A stretch of 64,000 nt of DNA from Punica granatum (GCF_007655135.1 NC_045128.1:15578230-15642229); one strand, 5' to 3'; numbered from the stretch's first letter, positions 21,501 to 33,679 are shown. Program-made: numbers and translations. Notes: generated by a model not told the origin, from the sequence alone.

Positions 21501-24037
21501 TTCAGGAGGAGAGCACGCGTAGATTTTCCGAAAATCAAGAGTAAAGTCGGGTTAGCAAAACAAAAACAGACCGGATTAGGTCAAAACAGACCCAACTGGC
21601 AGTCCAAAAAGAAACGGCTCTCCTGGATGCTCCCGATGGTATCTTGATGCAAGGTCCGTGGCTTCCAAATCCTAAGAGAACCCCGTAGGTAGCTGTAGTG
21701 GTCGTTTGGTTCCAGAGTTATCGGGTTGACCCGTACAGCCCTACAAAGATCACGAAAAACAAAACACGTTTAGGAAATAATTTTTCGGGTCGGACGTCAC
21801 ACGGTGGTTCTTGATGGAATTTTGATACAAGGTCAGTGGTTCCCGACTCCTAAGAGACCCGAAAGTGACCGTGGTGGTCGTTCGAAGAAAAGAGTATCAG
21901 ATTGATCCAATCTGCAAAGAAAGCCACAGATGAGACATAAAATCTGACCCGACTGGGCAATCGGGTTGTTTCTTCGTGCTGGGTCAAAACTAGCGGGTTT
22001 TTTCGAGATTTCTCGACTCCTTGACACCCTAAGGTCGTGTGGGGAGGTGTTTGATGGGTTTTGGCAACTCAAACCGACCCGAAAATGTGAGAAACCCGGG
22101 TTGGCAAATCTGACTCCGATTGGGACCAAACTAAGTTCGGTTTTGTTGTGGGCTGGTTCTATGACTTAGAGGTTTCCAACTGAAAATCTAACTTCGGAAA
22201 TGGACTGGAGGGGTCGAAAACATGTGGGATATGAAATTTGGTCAAGTTTGGATTTAAGTCGGGATGGTGAATACCATGATTTCGACTTAAGTTCTTAAGG
22301 GTTTTGCTTGGTTTTCTCCTTGCTGAAGCTTGCTGTGGTTTCTTCAAGTTCTTGAGAGCATTTGAAGAGTGAGAAAGCTTGAGAGAGAATGCTTGAAGGT
22401 GTGTGTTTAAGTTAATGACATTTGGGCAATATATAAGCAAATTTTAAGTGCAATTAATTGAGAAAAGTGCAATTAATGGCAATGATTAGGGGATCCGAAT
22501 TTTTAATTAAGATAGGGATGAAGACTTCTTCAAAATGCATTAATGAAGAAGGGATGGGTGCATTGATGAAGATGGAGTGTTGAAGAGAAATTGTAGGCTT
22601 GATATTTTGAAGAAGAGAATGCAAGTTGGCTTGGAGGAATAAGCCAAGGATATGGGGCGGTTTGGGCAATGGATGGGTGGCTAGGGCAGCTCGTGGGTCC
22701 TACGGGTCTTGAGGAAAGTTCGGGACGAAGTTCGGGTCTCGATTGATCGCGTGTTCGAGGTTCGTGGCTCAAACAAATGTCAAATTGTCATTGTTCGTGC
22801 GAAAACGGTTCAAACGAACCCAATATTGCCCATTTTGCTTAAAATAATGCTCGTGCGGTTTTTGGGCTCAGAAGCCGGTTTTGCTAATTTCAAGTGATCA
22901 GAGCAAAGTTAGCCATTTCTAAATGCACATCTCGTGTCTGCATTCCGCATGGGTCATTTTGACGTGCATTGTCAATTAAACTAAATAATTGACCAATAAG
23001 CCGGTCTTGCAAATGTGAAGCCGGAGATGTTCTAGGGGTCCAAAGCCGGATTTCTCAGAATGCTTTCTGAGTTGTTTGGGCGAGCCGGAGATCACTGCAA
23101 TCTCTGTTCGTTGAAAACATACCTCGAAGGATTGAAAAACTGCATCTGAGACCCTAAAAGCACTGTTCTGTGGGCATAGATGGATTGTGCAATTCCGTCT
23201 GAGGATTTCACACTGAGCCTTGGGATGAGTAGCACTGTGTTGGCCAATCATCTGATATCAAGTTTCCACGAAAAGGACCTTTGGTTATGAATTTCCGTTA
23301 AAAACGGTCTTTTCTACTCTTTGGAGGTCATTCGGGAAACTGAAAGGATTCTGGAGTCTGATTTACCCAATTGCGTTTGTCCGCTGTAGTTTTTCGGGGT
23401 AATGCATGGCTAACTTCGTTTGCCGATACTCTGTCAGACCAGTCTTCGGATATGATTTTCCATTGAAAGGTATGCTTGTTCTGTTGCTCAGGAGTCATTC
23501 GAGGAGTCAATGTGACTTCCGAGAGACAATCTAAAGCAATGACCATGCTCTGTATAATTGCTGGATATGACTGCATCTGACATCGGGTATTAACTTTTCT
23601 TGGATAAACCGGCGTTTTTGGACTTCCACTAAAAAGTTGTTTGTATTCAGAAAATTGCTCTATATAGATCAGATGATCTGCAAAATGTGATTGAAAACAC
23701 TTTTCATCTGTTTGGCACCGCAAGGGATTTTTGGAGTCCAATATTGACTATCTTCTGATGGTTGAGCGAACCAACAGAAAATAACACTATACTTGTTGTA
23801 TTCTGAAAACACCGGTTTGGATGCTGTCCGGGCTTCCTATTTGCTCTGTATGTCACTGGATAATTTTGTATGTTATTCTGTGGTGTGCTTGAATCACCTG
23901 CTTGTTTCTGTTGACTTGAGGATGAATAGCAATTTGCTGCTCTGTTGAGTTTTCTTCTGTATCGATGCTCAAGTCATGGCCTGAATCGCTGTAGATAGAC
24001 ATTGCTTGAATTGGTGAGCCAAAATGGGATGCTGACA
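18590..24037 (-). mobile_element. Very long LTR-like block, opposite orientation, Ogre/Tat-like
   Basis: On the minus strand the block begins TGTCAGCATCCCATTTTGG (ending at plus-strand 24037), a start typical of gypsy LTRs. A TATA motif lies near 22432 (minus strand TTATATATTG), with the likely transcript start just below it. Near its far end is AAGTGGCGATTCC (about 18607-18619), resembling the GGCGACTCC block at the U5 end of Tat/Ogre elements. Between 22900 and 23900 are several degenerate repeats of a unit with TTTCC-[AG]-TTAAAA and GGAGTC. No conserved coding domain is present; open frames such as 23328-23741 and 22159-22440 (minus) are unassigned. About 5.4 kb would suit Ogre LTRs, which are unusually long. 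The low-coordinate end is approximate. Confidence 0.5.
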
Positions 24038-24099
24038 CCTTTCAACTTGATATGTTCTATTCCTTGACCCACATTGCTTTTAGCACTCCGGCCGAGGAC

Positions 24100-24530
24100 T
24101 ATGCCCATTATTGAAGAAATAGAATGAATACACCGAATCATGGCAATAAAATGGAGGTCGAAGTCAGGGCCACCATAAAACTTTTCTTAAACTTCTATGA
24201 AGAGGAGGCTCGAGAGGCTAAGTTTTCGGAGATTCGGCTAGAAATTACGTTGGACGACTTAAAGGCTGAGGTACATGACACTACAAAAGAGGATTGTAAT
24301 GCATGAGAATATTCGAAGATGCCGGGGTTGAGCCAATACTTGTTCGAGCATTGGCTTTCCATAAAGCCAGAGTTTCCACCTCTCAAGCAAAGCTCGGAGG
24401 GTCGGTGTCATTCGAGATTCATCGATGGTTAATACTTGAAGAAGTATTACCCAACGATGTAAGATACACAAGAGATGGGAATCAGGCAAGTGGATTCCGA
24501 GAATAAGCTGAACCATGGCCTATAAGATGC
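24100..24530 (+). pseudogene. Possible 3' end of gypsy integrase/pol
   Basis: Across frame breaks the translation includes FIDG, a stop and YLKKYYPTM (about 24418-24458), similar to the end of gypsy polyproteins where an N-G-x-x-L-K-x-Y-Y-P motif closes the integrase C-terminal domain. The preceding frame 24124-24306 is acidic and not clearly assigned. The plus orientation agrees with the protease remnant at 17.8 kb, so the two may be parts of one element split by the block at 18.6-24.0 kb. Confidence 0.45.
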
Positions 24531-26130
24531 CGCCAACTAAGATCGACCTCGCGATTGTGAGGCTGAATGCGTGCTGGTCGTATATGCAGAAAGCTAAGTC
24601 TTAAATGGTTCGGCTTATATTTCCTATAGCACGTAGATTTACAGGCAAGTCCATATATTACTCTTTAGAGCTCATATTAGCGTGATTTAAAGTCTTTGTA
24701 AAAACTAAGAAGGAGAGCTTCAACTTTGTTGTTTTCACCTCAATCCGATTCTATGCGGAAGAGACTCAACCTCTGTGAAGAAATGTTCGCGGCTAGTTCT
24801 TTTCAATCTCTGCGCAGTTTAATGCTGAATGGCATATTCTGCTCTACAGAGCTCGGATTTTTATGAATCAAGATGCTACGAAAATACAACTTCGAGATCT
24901 ACAACTTTCATGCTTTGAAATTTGCCAGTTCAGATCAAAAGATGCTCAAAATCGAAGAAGAATTGGAGCTGGAGTAGAGAATACATAATTATGTCTTTTG
25001 GTTCAGTTCACTGATGTTCGATGCTTGAATTACCACGTTGGTTATTCTGGCCGTGAAGTGAACTCGTTCCTGCTTTCTTTTCCCTTTTCCGTGTCCATCA
25101 TAATTTTGTTGGAGCAAGTTATAATAATACATGTCAAGTCCCGCTCAATATAGTTCGCGCAACTAGACATGCGGGGGTATTGCTTATACCTATTTTCTGC
25201 ATTCCATGGAAAATAGCCGATTCGTGACATGGGTGTGATGTTTCGATGATTTTCTCGGGTCTTGGAGGAATATCGAATCGGATATAGAAAAGATGAGCCG
25301 TGAGAATCATAGCAAGTTGGGTCAAATTGAGGTCCACATAAGTAAAGATAGGCCCAATACATGGAAGCTTAGCCCAACTGGGGAAAATTAGCCCAGGAGC
25401 CCAGCATGGAGGAATTTGGTAGCCAATCTTATACTTGAAGCTCAAGCATGCAAAATTATCGTGCTATCTCTTTAATTTAGGAAGTCAAATAAATTGGAAC
25501 GTATCTCCGATATTTCTAGGATATTCGTTAGATAGTCCTCGATAGTCAATTTCCTATTTCGATTTTATTTCAATATCATATATTGTGGCGTATCTAATTA
25601 GATATATTCTCTAGAATTTCAATGTACATGCCTATACATACGTGTCGTCTAGTTCGTTGTAAACCCTCTACACACACATCAATCAAACACATATCTTTCG
25701 TCTTTTCGTTTATCGTTCTTTCTATTCCTCGCACTTCCTTTTATCGTTCTTACTTTTCAGCGCATTTCTTTTACCGCACTTTCAATTCCCGTACTTTTCC
25801 CTTCAACCGATCCTCTGCTGATCAAAGCCACATCCGTTCTTGGAGCTCCCGGGCATCCAAAGCGAAGATATCTTCGGCACCGGCGGCCGGAGCATCTCTA
25901 AGGATTTGTGGGTTCACTTATATAAGTGGATTTCCTCGAATTCACAACTCACTTGTTTATTTTTCGAACTTGGGTTCGTGTTCGTACATGAATATTTTGG
26001 TGAAAAATCCCAAACGATCAAATCCTCGGATAGTGAATCATTAAGTGCACTTTAATTTTGAAGACCTAAATCTAGTCAATGTTCAATCCCGCTGGCTTTC
26101 GAGACCATGGTACACGGTTTGTTTCGGTGA
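24531..26130 (+). mobile_element. Probable 3' untranslated region and LTR of the gypsy remnant
   Basis: No coding domain. The 25620-25830 stretch, with pyrimidine-rich repeats of the type TTTTATCGTTCTTAC and CGCACTTCC, resembles the R/U5 leader of plant gypsy LTRs. Near 26165 GGCACGCCAAAAATCATC resembles sequence next to gypsy primer-binding sites. Open frames 25622-26044 (+) and 25042-25445 (-) are therefore not considered genes. Boundaries are uncertain. Confidence 0.4.
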
Positions 26131-27309
26131 GGTCAGCTAGTGACATGTTGATACTCTTGGAACCGCATCCTGGCACGCCAAAAATCATCACACACGTGAC
26201 CGAATTGGTGTCGAATGTTCTTAGCGTGAACAATATTATAATGATTTTAACTCTTAATTTTTTTTCCCGTAAGGGAGCACTTAATTTTAAGGAGAAACAA
26301 ACACAGTATAAATTTACATGTGTTATCCATAGATTTCATATTTCTATCATATATCATAAATAAATATATAATCTTGACCGTTTTCGGAGTATGTTGGGTA
26401 GAGTATGATTCGAATTCCATATCCTCGCCACTGTGATTCATTTTCGTTTATTTTTATTATATTTTTAATAAATATATTTTACTTATAATATATGCTATTC
26501 GACTTTCGATGAATAAACGAACGAAAATAATAAGTGCGATCATTCCTATTTCGTCATATTAGGTAAATAAATTATTAAAGATAAAGTAAATAAAAAATTA
26601 TAAAGTAATACAATAATAAATACGTTGTTTAACGCTGAATACAGAAGTAAATAATAATATTATAATATAATATATTAATATAAATAGGTTTACTTAACAA
26701 TGAACTAAATAAATTGATATGCATGTTTTTTCTATAAGTTTTATAACAAATTATTTTTCATGAATTTCGTTGTAAAATTGATTGGTAGCATACTCAATCA
26801 AGTAAGTGAATTTCTCGTTACTACGTACCATATTCTACCTTCTAGTACCCATACTTACATTTTTTTCTATATATTTTATTGAAAAAAATAATAAACTTTA
26901 ATTGATTTTGTCATATTTACTTAGTTGAAAGTTAAGTAATGTATAAATTTTAAATTATTTTCCATAAATTACAAATTTACTATTTTTTGCTGGTAAGCAC
27001 TTGTTAACCCTGACATTATTCAAGAAGAATGATTACTAGCTTCATTAATTGCTTCAATTTAATTTTCACCGACTACAAAATATTAATTATCTTTTTTACT
27101 TTAAAATTTATTAATCTCACATAATTTTTCATCATTAACTATCCTATATTAGCTTAAATGCCACAATAAAAATTTTCATAATAACATTATTAATGACCCT
27201 GCGTAGCACAGTCCATCACCGTAGTACTACTATATAATGGAAGCAATTTGTGTTTGCTGGCAGTTAGTTTTGCTACGATTTTACGGAATTGCATACAGTA
27301 ACTTTCACT
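26131..27309. other. AT-rich intergenic stretch
   Basis: Very AT-rich. A weak inverted repeat of the CGTTTATTTTTATTA type lies near 26440-26540. No gene seen. Confidence 0.45.
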
Positions 27310-27318
27310 ATATTGAAA

Positions 27319-27744
27319 GGGTAAATTACATTGGTGGTCCAAAAAATTTTACAAATGTTTCAATATGGCACAAAATTTTTTTTTTGCTATTTGATGGTAC
27401 AAAATGTTTTAAAGTTGTTTCAGTATAATACAAACCGTTATCTCGCCATTGACGCCGTCAAATCGACGTTGATGGTGCAAAACTAGTTTTTGTGGGACGT
27501 TACATGATGGTACAAAATGTTTTTAAGTTGTAACTTAATAGTACAAAATGTTTTACGTAAGTTACATGATGGTGCAAAAATTAAAGATCTTGTAAAAGAC
27601 GACTTAACGGCGTCAATAGCGAGATGACGATTTGTACTATACTGAAACAACTTCGAAATATTTTGTACCATCAAGTAGCAAAAAAAATTTTATATCATAT
27701 TAAAATATTTATAAATTATTTTGAACAATCAGTACAATTTACTC
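27319..27744. mobile_element. 426-bp foldback MITE with 9-bp target-site duplication (Mutator-like)
   Basis: The left half (GGGTAAATTACATTGGTGG...) and the reverse complement of the right half (GAGTAAATTGTACTGATTG...) pair over about 170 bp each. Shared blocks include TTTGATGGTACAAAAT / CTTGATGGTACAAAAT and TCTCGCCATTGACGCCGT / TCTCGCTATTGACGCCGT. Flanking 9-mers ATATTGAAA (27310-27318) and ATATTAAAA (27745-27753) match at 8 of 9 positions. There is no coding capacity. A 9-bp duplication and long terminal inverted repeats point to the Mutator superfamily. It sits about 1.2 kb upstream of the polygalacturonase-like gene start. Confidence 0.85.
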
Positions 27745-27753
27745 ATATTAAAA

Positions 27754-28577
27754 AGAAAAAAAAATAACATGTCAAGATACCCATTACTCCTTCCCTCTTT
27801 CCTCTATTTTCACCACGTGTCCCATTTTCCTTTCACTCTCTTTTATTTATATTTATTATTTATTTCTTTTTTCTATTTTTTTATGACTTTTTTTTTTGAA
27901 ATTTTGGTATACCATTAGCTTCTTTTTTTTTTTTTATGAAAATATATCTTTAGTTGATTTATACGCCACCTGTAGTATGGGTACACATTCTAGTCAAATT
28001 AATTAAATTAAAGCCTAGTCAACTCAAATAACCTAACCACCAACTAAAAAAACGAAAATAAATTTGAACTCGATTATCTAGCATTCATAAAAGCTTGTAA
28101 AATATGACCTACTAACTCTATTATATGTTCATAGAGTTACCAACATCTCCTACCGTGTCTCCAATATCAGTATTTTATTTCCTCCCCTACGATCAATGGC
28201 ATGAACAATAACGAAATTATATATATGGCATAATCTTTTCTGATAGAATTTTTCAATATTCTTGAATGTCATTGATGAGGTCTAAGGCAGATCCACAATT
28301 ACACAACAAGCATTTGACAAGATATAACTTTGAACAAAATTTTATGCAACCAGTCTAAAAGCATAATTACCACTTGTAAAAGCATAATCGAATGTCCTAA
28401 GTTTATATTACATAGACAGATAGATATTGCCTCCTTCCGGATTCCGATTATGATCGTATCCATAGATATTGCTCCTTCCCTATTCCGATTATGATCAAGG
28501 TATCAATCATTTCTGGTGAGATCGAGATTTCAATTCAACTAGATGATTTTGCATTTGACAATCTCCACTTTAACTGA
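27754..28577. other. Upstream region of the polygalacturonase-like gene
   Basis: AT-rich presumed promoter. It includes an imperfect direct repeat of TAGATATTGC...CCGATTATGATC (28421-28455 and 28463-28496). No other site could be assigned. Confidence 0.45.
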
Positions 28578-28625
28578 TATATAAATAAACTGCAGATCCA
28601 ATAATTTAATTTCAAAAAAAAAAAT

Positions 28626-28669
<44 letters not shown>
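28578..28669 (+). promoter_or_regulatory. TATA box and CT-rich leader of the polygalacturonase-like gene
   Basis: TATATAAATAA (28578-28588) is a good TATA box. It is followed by an uninterrupted CT microsatellite (28632-28669) in the expected 5' leader; CT/GA tracts just after the start site are common in plant promoters. The start codon at 28946 lies about 360 bases downstream of the TATA motif. Confidence 0.55.
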
Positions 28670-28672
<3 letters not shown>

Positions 28673-28945
28673 GACTTCCCTTCAAATCTACTCCATCTGT
28701 CTCTGTCTACTCTTCTTCTTTCTCCTCTCCTTGTCGTTCTTCTTCTTCTTCTTCGGCACAAATCTCACCTGATTCTGATTACTACCATACACTAAACCCA
28801 CCTTCAGAGCAGAAGCAGATCCCTTCGCCAATGCTTAAATCCCCTCACCCCCACTATTCAGTTCCAAATCCCCACCGGTAGTAACCACAACGGAAGCAGA
28901 CCCTCCTCCCGATCTTCTCCCCCTTTCCTCCGCACCCACATAGCA

Positions 28946-31900
28946 ATGATCGAAGCCCATGGCCTTTGTAGGTTCTGGGCATCAGCCTTCCTCTCCTCCC
29001 ACAAGGCCCTCTTCGCCGTCCTCTGGGTCGCCGCTTTCGGGTCGGTCTTCCTGTGGCAGCGCAACGTCCCCGGAGGATCCCTGTTCGGATGGCGCGGGGT
29101 TGGCGTGGCCCCCCCGGTTGCGGCCCGGCCATTCCCGAGGCTGAGGGGGAATGCCTTCAATCTGACTGATTTTGGGGCGGTGGGCGACGGGGTGACCCTC
29201 AACACGGAGGCGTTCGAGCGGGCCATGATAGCTATCGGGAAGCTGGGGCGGGCGGGCGGTGGGCAGCTGAATGTGCCGCCTGGGCGTTGGCTCACCGCTC
29301 CGTTCAATCTCACCAGCCACATGACTATGTTCCTCGCCGAGGGAGCTGTTATTCTTGGCATTGAGGTCAAGTTTCCTTCTTTTCTTCGTTTTCTGGTATT
29401 GTTGGTTGATTTGCTTCCCCTGAAGGCATTACTTGCAGTTGGGGCCAAAGCTGTCTGACACGACCCAGTGACATATGATAATGTGCTGATGCTACATGAC
29501 ATGAAGTTGCTGAGAAAAGAAGAAAGCTCATTCTACCTTAGGACCCTGATCTGCTGCGATCCCCCAAAAATAAAAATGATTAGAAGCTACGTTCTTGGCG
29601 ATATAGTTCTCCGGCTTATTCATTTCGGTGGATACTTTATGTGGCTAGTTTTAGTTCAACAAATCGGTGAAAATAACATGATCCGAATCTAACAAGATTT
29701 GACCTTTGTATACAGTTGTTACGAGTAATAAGTTGGATTATTTGATCTTGCTATTTAAGGGTCAGAAAAATGGAGACCTGATTATGATACGAAATGATAG
29801 GTGGTCATCTTTTTTAATTTGCTAGAGTCTGATGTTATTTGTCATGCAAAGAGTAGTTATTGTTGAATTTTTTCTCTTTTTGATAATGATTCGGAGAAGC
29901 TGTAGAGTGAAGATGTTATAGCCATAAGTTGATTGGAGGAACTGATTTCGTAAGGATGTAATTAAAGGTATAGAAGCCACGGGGTTGATCAAAGGGAAGG
30001 TCGGTTGCAAGAGTTATGGAAAATGGAAGATCTGGGATCAAGGAGGGTGAACACTTAAGGATTAGTTGGTTGCTGCGAAAGATTTAAGATGTTGCTTTTG
30101 ACCCTTTCTTTGTTTGACTTCTCTTCTTGTGCTACCCAGTAGATATTATAAGTATGCTGTAAATGAAGTCCTTTTTGCGTACTAATATTTGGTCATAAAC
30201 AGCAGATGTCACTATGGTCAGTAGTTATATTTAAATTAGTAAGCAGTCCTGAATGTGATTATTGATCTGTCAAGTTTTTTCTGACCATCTTAAATATAGA
30301 TATAGCATATCAATTTATTCATCTGGAATTCTGAATTCAGCTGCATAGACGTTAACTTCTATTTATACTTTTTTCAGTATTGCCAAGTTCATAAAAAGTT
30401 GCTTGAATTTGGTAACGCTGCTTACAACTGTTGAGTCTGCCCAGAATATTACTTGAAATTTGTTAGCATGTATTGGATCACTTTACTTCGTTGGCTCTCA
30501 GCTTCCAATCTAACTATGTTAAACTTGATATTGATAGTGATTGGTATATGCTAGATTATGCTTCTTTATCATTGTCAGTGTGTCTTCTTACTATTATAAG
30601 CTTCTAGGTAAATATCTCACTTTACAAGATCTACGAGCATCCATATTGATGCTATGTGCATTCTGTTATTTGACCTAACAGGATCAGAAGTACTGGCCTT
30701 TGATGCCTCCTCTTCCTTCTTATGGTTATGGTAGAGAACACCGTGGACCTCGGTATGGGAGCTTGCTTCATGGTCAAAATCTTAGAGATGTCGTGATAAC
30801 AGGTCGGAGGTTTCTTCCTTTCTCCACCTCTGTTATCTCTATGTTGAATCACATGTCAGTATAAATGAAGTCTCTTCAAAGCCACCATGGGCTTTTGATG
30901 CCTTTAATCTCTGAAATGTATCCTATGTTAATGAAATATTGAGATATTTGATGTCAAGACAGATCTGATACTGTAGCATAAAATGTGTTCTCAAAAAATT
31001 GTCATAGATTGCTGATTTCTGGTATCAAAAAATAAAGGCACAAAAGAATAAGGGTTGGCCTGGTCAAATTGTGTGACTCCCTTTGTAAAGATCCAAGTTC
31101 GAGTCAACCATGAAACCATGCAGGAGACCTACATGGACCCTTTGGCTGGACTTACCTGTCCCATGGGCTTGCAAGATGTGCAGGTAGGCCATGGGGATCA
31201 GTCGAGAAGCCTGGATACTCCTCTTTATTGCTTGGTTGGCGGGGGGTGGGGTAGTTGTGATGATGTGGATAGAAAAGCAAAAACGGCACAAACTTAAGTA
31301 GAATTACTGGGACGTAAAACTGGATTAGATAATTGCATATAATTGAAATGGAAGCATTGGACCTGTTCTAGCCGTAATTTAGTTTGATATGTTGATGAAA
31401 ATGTGTTGAGACAATTGATATGAAAACAGGTTTCATGTGGTAACATAAATTTCCTGCCCTTGTCATAGTCATCACTCCTGAAATTGGTCTTGGCATTTTG
31501 AAATCTAGTATTGCTTTTCTTTCGCAAATACTCTAGACTCAATAAGATTGTGATTATGGTAAATCCTGGTATACAGGGCATAATGGTACCATAAATGGAC
31601 AGGGTCAAATCTGGTGGAAAAGATATCGTCAGAAGCTTTTGAATCACACAAGGGGCCCACTGATCCAGATCATGTGGTCCAGTGATATTGTGCTCTCCAA
31701 CATAACTCTGCAGGACTCTCCATTCTGGACTTTCCATCCATATGACTGCAAGAATGTGACAGTTAAGAATGTCACCATCTTGAATCCCATTTTTCAGGCA
31801 CCAAATACAGATGGGATAGATCCAGGTAAGACTTTCAATAGTTGGTTTTTAGCCGTTTCCTTTACTTTCAAATGACATTATTCGTTTCTTCGCATTATCT

Positions 31901-32587
31901 TCTGTCTGCATTCGTTGGTCTTTATTGGTTAACTCTTTGATATTTTGTAATGGGTTCCCATTAAACAAGCTTAAAGAAAGTTGGATGATAACTTGTCCAC
32001 TGTTTTGGCCTTCTCAGTATACCCATGTATGGTTCATCAAATGGGGTTTGGACCTATGAACCCCTTTATTGTTTGCTGGTTTTAAGAGCACTTTTGGGTG
32101 ACGGGACAATGGAGTTAAAAAAACAGGTGTTCCAACAGGGGGATGAAATTGGACTTTTCTGCAGCGCAGAATGTGACAATTAGATGTGCTCATATGTATA
32201 GAAGATTTCCCCCTTGCACAACACATTTGGTATTTGCCGGATGCTTACTTTGACCTGATATACAGATTCTTGTGAGGATATGGTGATTGAGGACTGCTAC
32301 ATTAGTGTTGGGGATGATGCTATTGCAATAAAGAGTGGGTGGGATCAATATGGAATTGCTTATGGGCGACCTTCCAAGAACATCCTCATCCGGAACCTTG
32401 TCGTGCGCTCTATGGTCAGGTAATTCGAGATACTCTTGGATACAGTTTATGGTGTTTGCTTCAGCATCATTTTTTTTTTTGTCATGATTTTCATTGGAAT
32501 GCCAGAATTGGAAGAGTCTAGAGGAGTTCAGAACACCTCCAAACCCTTTATATAAATTTACCCAAACCACAGTTTGGAAACACCTCG

Positions 32588-32620
<33 letters not shown>

Positions 32621-33679
32621 AGCAAGACTTGCCCCGACTCCTCCAAATGCCTCAATCTTGATATAAGTGAATGGACTTTAGTCAAGTACTCAAGTTTCAA
32701 ATTACAAATGTGGATAGCTTCCATATTTTGGTTTATTGTATGGAGCAATGTAGGAAAAGCTGACCGATTTGTCATTTCTTTTTGTTATAACATTGCTGGA
32801 AGCTGTTGCATGGGTCGTTGATTGCAAATGTAGATTCTTGGTGGAGGTCAGGACGTCTCTGAGTTTTTATATCATGATTCAACCATGTTGGTCATGCTAA
32901 CGATACTATGCCACAGCTAATTCTGGCCAATTTTTATATCTACTTGGAAGTTCATTCCAGGTAGCAGGCATAATATAAGGGATGATATGAAAGCAGTTAA
33001 CAATGTCATTATTTGGGGCATTAGTAACAGATATTTTCATATCATCGGAACCTAACTACTACAGATTTTCCTGTCATTGGATGCTTGCAAAGCAGTCTGA
33101 AGCCAATATTTTAGTGTTGAAGAATAAAGATTTTGTTTCCTGATGTTTACCAGCGCTGGCGTATCCATAGGCAGTGAGATGTCTGGAGGTGTCTCAAATG
33201 TGACAGTGGAGAACCTACTCGTGTGGGACTCAAGACGGGCGGTCCGTATCAAAACTGCCCCGGGAAGAGGCGGCTATGTCCGGGACATAACCTATCGAAA
33301 CTTGACCTTTGACAATGTCAGGGTTGGGATTGTGATAAAGACTGACTACAATGAGCACCCCGACGAGGGTTATGACCCTAAGGCGCTCCCTGCACTTAAG
33401 GGCATAACCTTTAGTGGGGTCCATGGGCAGGGAGTTCGTGTGCCTGTCAGGATCCATGGGAGTGAGGAGATCCCCGTGAAGAACGTGACCTTCTGGGACA
33501 TGTCCGTGGGAACTACATACAAGAAGAAGCACATTTTCCAGTGTGCATTTGTGCAGGGCCGAGTTATTGGGTCTGTGTTCCCTGCACCATGCGACAACCT
33601 TGACCGCTACGATGAGAAAGGCAATCTTGTGAAGAGGTCTGCCTCTCAGAACGTGACGGACATTGACTATGACATCTGA
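28946..33679 (+). CDS. Polygalacturonase-like protein, glycoside hydrolase family 28, five exons
   Basis: Exons join(28946-29365, 30682-30802, 31577-31825, 32266-32419, 33154-33679), all with GT-AG introns and continuous phase, give 489 residues. Residues about 20-37 (ALFAVLWVAAFGSVFLW) form a signal anchor, implying entry to the secretory pathway. The right-handed beta-helix GH28 domain begins at NLTDFGAVGDG (72-82). Motifs seen: NTDGID (257-262), GDDAIAIKSG (279-288), SAGVSIGSE (315-323) and RIK (346-348). Classical polygalacturonases, which cut pectin backbones, have GDDC, CGPGHG and RIK. Here the Asp residues and RIK remain but the CGPGHG histidine is replaced, as I recall for the 'probable polygalacturonase' clade, so the substrate is uncertain. 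The start was chosen because it gives the anchor and fits relatives. Intron 2 holds a SINE, intron 4 a 32-base C-run. Confidence 0.93.
31045..31284 (+). mobile_element. SINE in intron 2 of the polygalacturonase-like gene
   Basis: A 240-bp insert is bracketed by perfect GGCACAAA repeats (31037-31044 and 31285-31292). It carries a Pol III-like box A (TTGGCCTGGTC, about 31055-31065) and box B (AAGTTCGAGTC, 31095-31105), and ends in an A-rich tail (AGAAAAGCAAAAAC). It lies in the sense direction and contains no exon of the host gene; the 80-codon open frame across it is a by-product. Confidence 0.78.
32588..32619. repeat. Homopolymer run of 32 C in intron 4
   Basis: An uninterrupted C-run within intron 4 of the polygalacturonase-like gene. 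Such runs are rare in plant nuclear DNA and length may be unreliable in assemblies. Confidence 0.9.

Noticed and set aside
23328..23741. 137-codon minus-strand frame
   Set aside because: Lies in the repetitive U3-like part of the LTR-like block with no domain; kept only as a note.
25622..26044. 140-codon plus-strand frame
   Set aside because: Composition (S/F/R-rich from a pyrimidine-rich leader) and position in a probable gypsy LTR argue against a gene.
28858..29502. Long minus-strand open frame (214 codons) opposite exon 1 of the polygalacturonase-like gene
   Set aside because: It is the GC-rich shadow of exon 1; the plus strand has the conserved GH28 sequence and matching introns.
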